Shown: positions 1 through 5,330 of the stretch, in pieces
Position numbering within the stretch: position 1 is the first letter of the stretch
Layout of the letters: each line of letters opens with the position of its first letter
Assembly: GCA_903907665.1 (NCBI GenBank)
Contig: CAIVOW010000007.1
Location: 1-5,330 of the forward strand
Length of the DNA: 5,330 nt
Origin: an uncultured Actinomycetes bacterium
Lineage (GTDB): Bacteria > Actinomycetota > Actinomycetes > Nanopelagicales > Nanopelagicaceae
Reading direction: 5' to 3'
Position numbers and translations under genes: made by a program
Notes under the pieces: generated by a model
What the model saw: the letters and a program-made list of their open reading frames with translations, nothing else
Told to the model about the DNA's origin: nothing
Databases searched by the model: none

Positions 1-709
1 CAACTTGCCGACCGCGTACGCCAGGGAAAGTTGGATTAGTTCCAATAGAAATTGCAGATGCCCAGCGATGTTCCCCAACCGTCAGCCAGCCAGCATAAAT
101 ACCGTCTGCTGGAATCGTTGCATGCTCGTGTAGTCCAATATTTGCTGTTGGGTAACCAATTTCGCGACCACGTTTTTCGCCATGCACAACAGGACCAGCT
201 AAGGAGTATGGGCGAGTAAGTAATTCATTGGCTCGTTCAATATCGCCGTCAACAATAAGATTTCTGATGCGAGTTGAAGAAATCGCTGAACCACGATCTT
301 CCCGCAAGCTAACTGAGCTGACTTCAAATCCGTTCGCGTGTTCTTTAAGATACTCAACATTTCCAGCTGCTTTATGCCCGAAGGTAAAATTAGAACCAAC
401 GGTGACATGAGTAGCGTTGAGCTGATTAATAAGCACATCCTGAATAAATTCATCGGGAGATTTAGCTGCAAATTCTTTGGTAAATTCGATTACGACCACT
501 TCAGCTGCGCCATTCTCCTCAAGAAGCGCAATTCGGTCATCAAGGCTGACCAGCGCCGTAGGAGTTCGCTCGGGCGCGAAGATTGATGTCGGATGTGGGT
601 AAAAGGTTAAGGCGACTACTCTTCCATGACGGGCTGCCTCCGCAAGGATTTCTTGATGCCCTGCATGCACACCATCAAAGATTCCAATTGCTACTGAAGT
701 CGTCTTCAT
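1..709 (-). CDS. ribF: Bifunctional riboflavin kinase / FAD synthetase RibF (3'-truncated by window edge)
   Basis: Cytosolic enzyme that phosphorylates riboflavin to FMN and then adenylylates FMN to FAD. I translated 236 codons from the ATG at 709; the frame is open to base 1, so the C-terminus (perhaps 70-80 residues of a family usually about 310 long) lies outside the window. The N-terminal nucleotidyltransferase domain (about 1-150) shows GIFDGVHAGH at 9-18, the HIGH-type nucleotide-binding motif, FYPHP at 36-40, GSNFTFGHKAAG at 105-116 and ISSTRIR at 143-149. The kinase domain starts near 165 with GYPTANI at 185-191, whose PTAN is the flavokinase signature, followed by DGIYAGW (202-208) and IGTNPTF (222-228). 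The ATG is 4 nt after the truB stop with no strong Shine-Dalgarno sequence, so translation is probably coupled. Only about five residues precede the first strand, shorter than many actinobacterial RibF proteins; upstream in-frame codons look unrelated to the family. The identity is very secure. Confidence 0.96.
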   Translation of the reverse strand, partial: MKTTSVAIGIFDGVHAGHQEILAEAARHGRVVALTFYPHPTSIFAPERTPTALVSLDDRIALLEENGAAEVVVIEFTKEFAAKSPDEFIQDVLINQLNATHVTVGSNFTFGHKAAGNVEYLKEHANGFEVSSVSLREDRGSAISSTRIRNLIVDGDIERANELLTRPYSLAGPVVHGEKRGREIGYPTANIGLHEHATIPADGIYAGWLTVGEHRWASAISIGTNPTFPGVRGRQV

Positions 710-713
710 CTGA

Positions 714-1589
714 TTATTCTTGCACAGCAACGAGTTTCGGTGTTGCCGCTACCTTTCCGCCTAAGTCCTTATTCTCAAGAAGCGCTGCAAAGGTATTTGT
801 AGGAGATAGAGCTGCGTAAATTCCATTAGCTGGATTCGCTGTAACACTCCTACCAAAAGAAATTTCTGTCATTTCTTCAAAATCTAAATCTCGAGTGGGT
901 AGAACTCGAGCTATTCCAATGGCTGTATCAATCAATTCAGCACTTTCGATATCGCCAGATTCACTAAGAGCAAAAGGCGAGACAAGGGTTCGGCGAAGCG
1001 ATGTGAGGTGGCCACCGACTTCAAGGAGGTCGCCAAGGTCTCTTGCGATAGAGCGAATATAAGTGCCGGCCGAACAATCTACTGTTACGGCTATCAAGAT
1101 TGCTCCATCAGTATGTTCAATACTATGAACATCAATTTTTGAAATCGTAGTTTCGCGGGCAGGTAGATCGACAACTTCCCCATCTCGCACACGTTGATGT
1201 GCAGCTTTGCCATCAATTTTGATTGCCGATACTGCACTTGGCTTTTGCATGATTGTTCCAACAAAGCTATTAATTTTCTCTCGTATTTGGGCATCCGTTA
1301 TGAGCGAAAGTTTTATGGGATCCGCTGTAAAAGTAAGGTCACCTTCTTTATCGTCAGTATGGGTAGATGCGCCTAGTGCAATTATTCCTTCATAGCTCTT
1401 TGTACCATCGACGATATATTGTAAAAGTTTAGTTGCATTGCCTACGCCAACAACTAAGACTCCAGTTGCCATTGGATCGAGAGTTCCGGCGTGCCCTACT
1501 CGTTTGGTACCAAGTCGCTTGCGCACTTTAGCCACTACATCGTGGCTAGTCATTCCACTTGGCTTATCAATAACCAAGAAGCCGTTCAT
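714..1589 (-). CDS. truB: tRNA pseudouridine(55) synthase TruB
   Basis: Isomerises uridine 55 in the T-loop of tRNAs to pseudouridine. The 291-residue length is normal for the family. The N-terminus MNGFLVIDKPSGMTSHDVV is the standard TruB opening. The catalytic aspartate is D38 in GHAGTLDPMATGVL (32-45), and the active-site tyrosine is probably Y66 in the KSYEG stretch, followed by LGASTHTDDKEGD (72-84). KPSAVSAIKIDG (116-127) has the actinobacterial form SAVSAIK instead of the Tyr-containing form common elsewhere. CSAGTYIRSIARDLG (172-186) is the conserved late motif of the catalytic core. Residues from about 230 to the end form a less conserved C-terminal RNA-binding extension. The ATG at 1589 lies 3 nt after the rbfA stop (TAAGACATG), and the stop is 4 nt before ribF, so it sits inside a coupled operon. 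No key residue seems to be missing. Confidence 0.97.
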   Translation of the reverse strand: MNGFLVIDKPSGMTSHDVVAKVRKRLGTKRVGHAGTLDPMATGVLVVGVGNATKLLQYIVDGTKSYEGIIALGASTHTDDKEGDLTFTADPIKLSLITDAQIREKINSFVGTIMQKPSAVSAIKIDGKAAHQRVRDGEVVDLPARETTISKIDVHSIEHTDGAILIAVTVDCSAGTYIRSIARDLGDLLEVGGHLTSLRRTLVSPFALSESGDIESAELIDTAIGIARVLPTRDLDFEEMTEISFGRSVTANPANGIYAALSPTNTFAALLENKDLGGKVAATPKLVAVQE

Positions 1590-1592
1590 GTC

Positions 1593-2009
1593 TTACTCGT
1601 GAACCTTATAAGGATCGGCCTCACCAATAGGCTTTGCATTTTCACGCAATTTCGCAAGCTCTTCATCTTTTCGACGAACTTCACTCATCAAGTCATTCAT
1701 TGCTGAAGCGCTAGCCTGCAGGCCATCTGCAAAAAACTCGAGTGTTGGAACAATTCGCAAGTTAAGAGTTTGTCCAACTTCGGCGCGAAGCATGCCTTTT
1801 GCCGAAGCGAGAGCAGCGGCAGTTGAAGCACGCGCCTCATCATCACCCAGCACGGTATAGAAAATAGAGGCTTGCTGAAGGTCGCCGGTAACTCGCACAT
1901 CTGTGATCGTAATGAAGCCCAGACGAGGGTCTTTAACCCGCGTCTCAAGCAACTGTGCGATTACTTCCTTAATGCGATCGGCGACTTTCAGAACGCGATT
2001 TGAAGCCAT
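1593..2009 (-). CDS. rbfA: 30S ribosome-binding factor RbfA
   Basis: Small KH-type RNA-binding protein that binds the immature 30S subunit and helps 16S rRNA 5'-end maturation; in E. coli it also matters for cold adaptation. It has 138 residues, typical for the family. Visible family marks are RVLKVADRIKEVIAQLL at 5-21, DPRLGFITITDVRVTGDL at 27-44, the helix-kink-helix segment LASAKGMLR at 67-75, and the strand RIVPTLEFFAD at 85-95. The C-terminal tail from about 105 is a charged helix (RRKDEELAKLRE) and is poorly conserved in the family. The ATG overlaps the infB stop in the sequence TAATG (1-nt overlap), a layout that favours re-initiation by ribosomes finishing infB. The upstream Shine-Dalgarno is weak (an AAAAGAAG run within the last infB codons). 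Confidence 0.96.
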   Translation of the reverse strand: MASNRVLKVADRIKEVIAQLLETRVKDPRLGFITITDVRVTGDLQQASIFYTVLGDDEARASTAAALASAKGMLRAEVGQTLNLRIVPTLEFFADGLQASASAMNDLMSEVRRKDEELAKLRENAKPIGEADPYKVHE

Positions 2010-4738
2010 TAGTCACGCTTCTTTTCGCGAATTTCAAATACCTGAATCGTGTCTCCCTCTTGAATGTCGTTGAAGGAGCCAAGTCCAATACCGCACTCGT
2101 ATCCATCGCGAACTTCAGTTGCATCATCCTTAAATCGACGAAGCGATTCGATAGCTAAATTATCTCCAACAACGGTTCCAGCTCGCATAACGCGTGCTTT
2201 TCCATTGCGCTTGATAATTCCGTCTTGAACCAAACAGCCGGCAATATTTCCAAACTTGCTTGAACGGAAGATCTCTCGAACTTCTGCATTTCCAAGAACA
2301 ACCTCTTCAAATTCTGGCTTGAGGAGTCCCTTAAGCGAAGCTTCAATTTCTTCGATTGCCTTATAAATCACGGTGTAGAAGCGAACTTCAACGCCTTCTT
2401 GATCTGCAAAGACAGCAGTCTGTGGTTCAGGTTTTACGTTAAAGCCAATGATCACTGCAGTGGATGCCGAGGCTAGCGTGACGTCGTTCTTAGTAATCGC
2501 ACCAACTCCACGGTGGATAACGCGAAGGTCAACTTCATCGCCGACATCTAGCAACATAAGAGCATCTTCAAGTGCTTCAACTGAGCCTGAAACGTCACCC
2601 TTAATAATGAGATTAAGTGTGCTGACCTTTGATTGCTCCATGAAGTCTTCGAGTGAAACCTTCTTGCGAGTTTTAGCAAGCATTGCATTTCGCATCGCGA
2701 GCTGACGTTTTTCAGCAATCTGGCGAGCGGTTCGATCATCTTCTGCAACGATAAATGAATCGCCTGCTCCTGGAACGCTAGTGAAACCAAGAACCTGAAC
2801 CGGACGTGAAGGCCCTGCCTCAGTTACTGCATCGCCATTCTCGTCGAGCATTGCCCGAACACGTCCATAAGCTCCGCCAGCAACAATTGCATCACCGACG
2901 TGAAGAGTTCCGCGTTGGACCAGAACCGTTGCAACAGGACCGCGGCCCTTATCAAGATTTGCTTCGATGGCGACTCCGCGAGCAACATCGTTTGCAATAG
3001 CGCGCAAATCAAGTGCTGCGTCGGCAGTTAGCAGAATGGAATCAATAAGTGCATCGACTCCTTCTCCAGATTTAGCCGAGACGTTTACGAAGATTGTCGT
3101 TCCACCATATTCTTCGGCAATTAAGTTGTACTCAGTTAATTGCTGGCGGACCTTATCTGGATTCGCGCCCTCTTTATCAATCTTGTTAACTGCAACAACG
3201 ATTGGTACATCTGCAGCCTGCGCATGGTTGAGCGCTTCAATTGTCTGTGGCATCACGCCATCGTCTGCAGCAACAACAAGTACTGCAATATCAGTGACTT
3301 TAGTTCCACGAGCACGCATAGCTGTAAAGGCTTCGTGACCTGGCGTATCAATAAAGGTAATCGCGCGCTCAAGACCATCATGCATGTGATGAATTTGGTA
3401 GGCACCAATATGCTGAGTAATTCCGCCAGCTTCTGACTTAATAACTTCAGTACTTCGGATGCTATCCAAAAGGCGGGTCTTACCATGATCAACATGGCCC
3501 ATTACGGTGACGATTGGTGAGCGGACAACAAGGTCTGCATCATCAAGATTTTCGAGTTCAGCTGCGAGATTAATATCAAACTCTTCTAGGAGTTCGCGGT
3601 CTTCATCTTCAGGGCTAACGATCTCAATGACGTATCCCATCTCGCCACCAAGAATGGCAAATGTGTCTTCATCAACTGATTGGGTTGCTGTAACCATTTC
3701 ACCTAAATGAAAGAGCGCTGATACGAGCGCTGATGCGTCTGCATTAATTTTCTCTGCAAGGTCCATCAACGATGCACCACGACGTAGGCGAACTACTGTC
3801 TTGCCATCGCCACGTGGAACAACTGCTCCGCCAAGACTTGGCGCTGCCATATTGTCGAATTCTTCGCGAAGAACTTTCTTGCTCTTGTGAGCTTTACGAC
3901 TCTTACCAGTCTGCTTTCCAAAAGCACCGGCTGCGCCACCGCGTTGGTGACGTGCTGGACCTTTTCCAAAAGGTTGACCACCTGCAGGAGCACCTGTAGT
4001 ACCTGGTGCACCAGTTGATCCGCCAGCACCTCCACCACCTGGAGCTCCAGTGCGATATGGAGATGATCCGCCTGGACCGCCTGGACGTTGCGCACTTCCC
4101 GCGCCTGCACCGCCTGGACGTTGCGCACTTCCCGCGCCCGGACCACCCGGACCACGCTGTGCAAAACCGGGACGACTTTGTCCTGGACGCGCGCCAGACA
4201 TTGGTGGACGAGTTGCTGGAGGACGCTCACCTGGATGAAGTGGACGACGAGCCGGTGGACGTGGAAGTGCTCCACCAACTGTTGATGAAAATGGATTATT
4301 GCCTGCGCGCGGTGGTCGCGGCATTGCTGAGAATGGATTGGTTGCAGGAGCTGCTGGAGTTGCAGGAGCTGCTGGTGTTGCAGGAGCTGCTGGTGTTGCA
4401 GGAGGTGCTTCACTTGCGGGCGCAACTGATTCACGACTTATTTTTTCAATCTGGGATCGCGTACCTTCATCGAGAGAAGCAATAGCTGCTTCGATCTCTT
4501 CAGTAGTTGGGGCTGCTTTGGCTACGGCCTTCTTGGCCGCTGCTTTCTTAACAGGTTTTGGAGCAGCTTCTACCGGTTTCATGTCCGGGAACTTCTCCAT
4601 CAACTTACGCACTACTGGTGCTTCAACAGTTGAGGATGCGGAGCGAACAAACTCGCCCACTTCTTGCAATTTAGCGAGCAACTCTTTGCTCTCTAAACCT
4701 AACTCTTTCGCTAATTCATAAACGCGAACTTTAGCCAC
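2009..4738 (-). CDS. infB: Translation initiation factor IF-2
   Basis: GTPase that places formyl-Met-tRNA on the 30S subunit and drives 50S joining. It has 909 residues and a GTG start (plus-strand CAC at 4736-4738) with AGGAAAGG 5 nt upstream. Order of parts: IF2_N domain 1-50 ([11 protein letters not shown]); Ala/Lys-rich stretch 54-76; acidic segment 79-110; Ala/Pro repeats 111-133; Pro/Gly/Arg/Gln-rich linker about 134-275; basic motif with [21 protein letters not shown] near 280-301; second IF2_N-like domain about 314-376; GTPase domain about 404-580 with G1 GHVDHGKT 414-421, G2 GGIT 438-441, G3 DTPGH 464-468, G4 NKID 518-521 and G5 SAK 554-556; domain II about 585-680 ([18 protein letters not shown] 595-612); C1 about 694-800; C2 about 812-909 ([12 protein letters not shown], then [16 protein letters not shown] at 881-896), which in the family binds the fMet-tRNA end. 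All GTPase motifs are intact. The disordered linker is typical of Actinobacteria. The stop codon overlaps rbfA. Confidence 0.98.
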   Translation of the reverse strand: MAKVRVYELAKELGLESKELLAKLQEVGEFVRSASSTVEAPVVRKLMEKFPDMKPVEAAPKPVKKAAAKKAVAKAAPTTEEIEAAIASLDEGTRSQIEKISRESVAPASEAPPATPAAPATPAAPATPAAPATNPFSAMPRPPRAGNNPFSSTVGGALPRPPARRPLHPGERPPATRPPMSGARPGQSRPGFAQRGPGGPGAGSAQRPGGAGAGSAQRPGGPGGSSPYRTGAPGGGGAGGSTGAPGTTGAPAGGQPFGKGPARHQRGGAAGAFGKQTGKSRKAHKSKKVLREEFDNMAAPSLGGAVVPRGDGKTVVRLRRGASLMDLAEKINADASALVSALFHLGEMVTATQSVDEDTFAILGGEMGYVIEIVSPEDEDRELLEEFDINLAAELENLDDADLVVRSPIVTVMGHVDHGKTRLLDSIRSTEVIKSEAGGITQHIGAYQIHHMHDGLERAITFIDTPGHEAFTAMRARGTKVTDIAVLVVAADDGVMPQTIEALNHAQAADVPIVVAVNKIDKEGANPDKVRQQLTEYNLIAEEYGGTTIFVNVSAKSGEGVDALIDSILLTADAALDLRAIANDVARGVAIEANLDKGRGPVATVLVQRGTLHVGDAIVAGGAYGRVRAMLDENGDAVTEAGPSRPVQVLGFTSVPGAGDSFIVAEDDRTARQIAEKRQLAMRNAMLAKTRKKVSLEDFMEQSKVSTLNLIIKGDVSGSVEALEDALMLLDVGDEVDLRVIHRGVGAITKNDVTLASASTAVIIGFNVKPEPQTAVFADQEGVEVRFYTVIYKAIEEIEASLKGLLKPEFEEVVLGNAEVREIFRSSKFGNIAGCLVQDGIIKRNGKARVMRAGTVVGDNLAIESLRRFKDDATEVRDGYECGIGLGSFNDIQEGDTIQVFEIREKKRD
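4076..4138 (-). repeat. 33-bp-period direct repeat in the infB linker
   Basis: Two identical 30-base copies (4076-4105 and 4109-4138) with a 33-base period lie inside infB. They encode an 11-residue unit containing [10 protein letters not shown], seen twice at about residues 202-221, and a degenerate third unit (RPGGPGGSS) follows. The multiple-of-three period keeps the reading frame, so unit gain or loss would only lengthen or shorten the disordered linker. The identity at DNA level, not just protein level, suggests recent duplication. The region is visibly more GC-rich than the rest of the window. Confidence 0.9.
4341..4412 (-). repeat. 18-bp tandem repeat in infB encoding the Ala/Pro hexapeptide
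   Basis: The plus strand shows units beginning GTTGCAGGAGCTGCTGG at 4341, 4359 and 4377 and a diverged unit at 4395 (GTTGCAGGAGGTGCTT). The first three differ only at their last base. On the coding strand they encode the hexapeptide PATPAA about three and a half times (about residues 113-133 of IF-2). It is an in-frame tandem array in the disordered linker and a natural place for length variation between strains. Confidence 0.9.
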
Positions 4739-4743
4739 GGTTG

Positions 4744-4751
4744 CCTTTCCT
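4744..4751 (-). promoter_or_regulatory. Shine-Dalgarno of infB, fixing the GTG start
   Basis: The coding strand reads AGGAAAGG, then five bases (CAACC), then GTG. It is the only good ribosome binding site near the beginning of the IF2_N domain, and the family-typical opening AKVRVYELA follows directly, so GTG at 4738 is the start. Confidence 0.85.
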
Positions 4752-4763
4752 GCCTCTATTAGA

Positions 4764-4788
4764 AGGCCCCGTGTTTTTTCAGGAGCCT
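4764..4788 (-). other. Possible hairpin in the infB leader
   Basis: In the transcript, AGGCUCC (4788-4782) can pair with GGGGCCU (4770-4764), giving seven pairs including one U-G wobble around an 11-base, A-rich loop. There is no U-tract after it, so it is not a standard terminator. The 3' arm can alternatively pair with bases nearer infB: GCCUU (4768-4764) with GAGGC just before the ribosome binding site, making two mutually exclusive stems. The pairing is visible in the sequence; a role is inference only. Confidence 0.35.
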
Positions 4789-4824
4789 AAATTAATGCCT
4801 TACTCATGCGCGTGCGGCGCTCAT
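4787..4824 (-). other. Two tiny chained reading frames (6 codons each) upstream of infB
   Basis: ATG at 4824 opens MSAARA with stop TGA at 4806-4804. ATG at 4807 opens MSKALI with stop TAG at 4789-4787. The first overlaps the preceding 13-codon frame by ATGA, and the second overlaps the first the same way. Neither has its own Shine-Dalgarno, so translation would depend on re-initiation. At this length chance is a good explanation. They are listed because they continue a chain that does start with a strong ribosome binding site. Confidence 0.15.
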
Positions 4825-4826
4825 GA
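4804..4826 (-). other. Possible GC-rich hairpin covering two ATGA junctions
   Basis: Transcript bases UCAU (4826-4823) and GCGC (4820-4817) can pair with GCGC (4811-4808) and AUGA (4807-4804), leaving a bulged GA and a five-base CGCAC loop. The arms contain the start/stop overlaps of the small frames in the infB leader, so folding could affect their use. There is no following U-tract, so it is not a terminator. Predicted by eye only. Confidence 0.3.
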
Positions 4827-4862
4827 TTGTGTATGTGCCTTCTTGTTAAAGACAGAAGTCAT
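4821..4862 (-). CDS. Candidate leader peptide of 13 residues between ylxR and infB
   Basis: ATG at 4862 follows the ylxR TAA with no gap (TAAATG) and opens MTSVFNKKAHTQS, ending in TGA at 4823-4821. AAAGGAG (4875-4869), a near-perfect Shine-Dalgarno with a 6-base spacer, precedes it inside the last ylxR codons. The stop overlaps the next small frame by ATGA. I recognise no family; there is no run of one amino acid of the type seen in classical attenuator peptides, and no membrane segment. It may be a leader peptide that keeps ribosomes on the infB 5' region, the remnant of a longer gene, or chance, since AAAGGAG is also needed to encode the YlxR end LKEQ. Confidence 0.35.
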   Translation of the reverse strand: MTSVFNKKAHTQS

Positions 4863-5117
4863 TTACTGCTCCTTTAATAATTTGAGATAGTTCTCTAAAG
4901 CTTCGACTTTCACATCATCAGAACTTTTAAAAGCCCTGCCAAATGCTCTGCGTTGAACAGCTACATCGAAACATTTTCGATGCATCCATCCACCACGACC
5001 CGGTCTATTTTGATTGGGGTCCGGAATTACCTGACCATCTATCAAAACAAGCCGAAGCAAGTCGTTCCGGTTCTCTTTCTTGCGACAAGCGATACAACTC
5101 CGAATGGGAAATCTCAA
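4863..5117 (-). CDS. ylxR: YlxR (DUF448) family small RNA-binding protein
   Basis: Small basic protein almost always encoded between nusA and infB. In Bacillus subtilis the homologue (RnpM) has been reported to bind and modulate RNase P RNA; the function here is unproven. Family marks, numbered from the TTG start, are RSCIACRKK at 6-14, LLRLV at 20-24, PDPNQNRPGRGGWMH at 32-46 (the GRG-aromatic motif), C49 in RKCF, and the basic helix AVQRRAFGRAFK at 53-64. I prefer TTG at 5117 (84 residues): GGAGAGGG lies 6 bases upstream, and the family domain begins right after it. An in-frame ATG at 5135 would add six residues (MWRGRR) but has no ribosome binding site, and its codons 2-4 form the Shine-Dalgarno itself. 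Two of the four CxxC/C-type cysteines seen in some homologues are present (C8 and C11), plus C49. The gene sits 83 bases after nusA. Confidence 0.9.
   Translation of the reverse strand: MRFPIRSCIACRKKENRNDLLRLVLIDGQVIPDPNQNRPGRGGWMHRKCFDVAVQRRAFGRAFKSSDDVKVEALENYLKLLKEQ
4869..4875 (-). promoter_or_regulatory. Strong Shine-Dalgarno at the 3' end of ylxR
   Basis: The coding strand reads AAAGGAG, six bases (CAGTAA, which includes the ylxR stop), then ATG at 4862. It is as good a match to the 16S rRNA tail as any in this window, yet the only frame it serves is a 13-codon one; infB starts more than 120 bases further on. Confidence 0.5.
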
Positions 5118-5123
5118 TCGGCG

Positions 5124-5131
5124 CCCTCTCC
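5124..5131 (-). promoter_or_regulatory. Shine-Dalgarno of ylxR favouring the TTG start
   Basis: The coding strand reads GGAGAGGG, a 6-base spacer (CGCCGA), then TTG at 5117-5115. The competing upstream ATG at 5135 has only the repeat TCTGCCAGTA in front of it, with no purine-rich site. Confidence 0.65.
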
Positions 5132-5134
5132 ACA

Positions 5135-5159
5135 TTACTGGCAGATTTTACTGGCAGAT
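5135..5159. repeat. 12-bp direct repeat in the nusA-ylxR gap
   Basis: TTACTGGCAGAT occurs at 5135-5146 and again at 5148-5159, separated by one base (13-base period). It lies just upstream of the ylxR ribosome binding site. It could be a simple slippage duplication or a pair of protein-binding sites; nothing in the sequence decides this. Confidence 0.7.
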
Positions 5160-5178
5160 ATCGCAAGTTTTCGAACTA

Positions 5179-5194
5179 GTAAAGGCAACCTTAC
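5179..5194 (-). other. Small hairpin after the nusA stop
   Basis: GTAAAGG and CCTTAC flank CAA on the plus strand, so the transcript could form a six-pair stem with one bulged U and a three-base loop. It starts a few bases after the nusA TAA. The downstream bases (UAGUUCGAAAAC) hold no U-run, so it is unlikely to terminate transcription. It could act as a processing or pausing site, or have no role. Confidence 0.3.
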
Positions 5195-5200
5195 CCGCAG

Positions 5201-5330
5201 TTAGCCTTCAGCTGGTAATTCGGTCGAGATTTGAGCCTGAATTGCCCCAACTTCGCCAGCAATTTCGCCAGCAATTTCGGTGAGTTCATCGATCTCAGCA
5301 GCAGGCTTCGGTTTCTCAATACGCTCAACA
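5201..5330 (-). CDS. nusA: C-terminal end of probable transcription factor NusA (5'-truncated)
   Basis: Only the last 42 codons are inside the window, starting one base in from the right edge and ending at TAA 5203-5201. The peptide is acidic and low in complexity (VERIEKPKP at the start, then an EIAG repeat, ending STELPAEG) and shows no domain, so the name rests on position: the gene directly upstream of ylxR-infB is nusA across Actinobacteria and Firmicutes, and many NusA proteins end in a variable, charged tail. NusA binds RNA polymerase and nascent RNA through S1 and KH domains, all of which would lie to the right of this window. The alternative is another gene inserted between nusA and ylxR; an acidic tail such as this cannot exclude it. 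Confidence 0.6.
   Translation of the reverse strand, partial: VERIEKPKPAAEIDELTEIAGEIAGEVGAIQAQISTELPAEG
5252..5280 (-). repeat. 12-bp tandem repeat in the nusA-like 3' end
   Basis: TTCGCCAGCAAT is present twice without a gap (5252-5263 and 5264-5275), and a partial third copy (TTCGG) follows. It encodes the EIAG tetrapeptide repeat in the acidic C-terminal tail. The repeat is in frame, so copy-number change would be tolerated in a disordered tail. Confidence 0.85.

Noticed and set aside
338..586. Plus-strand frames opposite ribF and truB (such as 338-586 and 583-819)
   Set aside because: They are antisense to well-supported enzymes, with no family match and no ribosome binding site.
3793..4434. 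Minus-strand frame of 213 codons rich in Leu, Gln, His and Val
   Set aside because: It lies in another frame inside the repetitive infB linker; its composition is the frame-shifted reading of Pro/Gly/Ala repeats, and infB itself is unambiguous there.
4006..4485. Plus-strand frame of 159 codons rich in Leu, His and Asp
   Set aside because: Antisense shadow of the infB repeats, with no ribosome binding site or recognisable domain. The repeats lack stop codons in several frames, which explains the length.
4299..4721. Plus-strand frame of 140 codons with GAAGVA repeats
   Set aside because: Direct antisense of the Ala/Pro part of infB; low complexity, no independent coding signal.
4764..4788. 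Rho-independent terminator before infB
   Set aside because: The stem is short with a long loop and is not followed by a U-run in either direction. The T-run seen on the plus strand is in the loop.
4830..4862. Sigma-70-like promoter for infB (TTTAAC and ACAATC-like boxes)
   Set aside because: Matches to the -35 and -10 consensus are poor and no unique placement stands out, so I do not call it.
4739..5190. Inverted 10-base pair: GGTTGCCTTT at 4739-4748 and AAAGGCAACC at 5181-5190
   Set aside because: Far apart, short, and one copy is part of the infB ribosome binding site; best explained by chance.

Overview
This window is a compact stretch of a core translation and transcription operon. Every supported gene is on the minus strand, so transcription runs from the right edge to the left. 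In transcription order it holds: the 3' end of a gene that fits nusA (5330-5201), ylxR/DUF448 (5117-4863), infB for initiation factor IF-2 (4738-2009), rbfA (2009-1593), truB (1589-714), and ribF (709-1), which is cut off by the left edge of the window.

The organism is most likely an actinobacterium. IF-2 has the long Pro/Gly/Arg/Gln-rich linker with RPGG-type repeats and the basic stretch before the second N-terminal domain that are typical of Actinobacteria, and TruB and RibF carry actinobacterial motif variants. By eye the base composition is only around mid-40s to 50% GC, low for that phylum. Together with very tight gene packing, this suggests a streamlined low-GC lineage such as the freshwater acI group (Nanopelagicales). 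That placement is inference, not proof.

Layout: infB to ribF form a tightly packed block (1-nt overlap, then 3-nt and 4-nt gaps). The only sizeable non-coding stretches are about 83 nt between nusA and ylxR and 124 nt between ylxR and infB. The second gap is the most interesting part of the window. It holds a 13-codon reading frame with a strong Shine-Dalgarno sequence, two more tiny frames chained to it by ATGA overlaps, and two possible hairpins, all upstream of the GTG start of infB. No rho-independent terminator, tRNA, rRNA, CRISPR array, IS element or phage gene is seen.

The genes act together in expression: NusA in elongation, termination and antitermination; YlxR as a small RNA-binding protein; IF-2 in initiator tRNA placement and subunit joining; RbfA in 30S maturation; TruB in tRNA pseudouridine-55 formation; and RibF in making FMN and FAD. 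This is an ordinary conserved region. I found no new multi-gene system; the candidates for follow-up are regulatory details and repeat variation.
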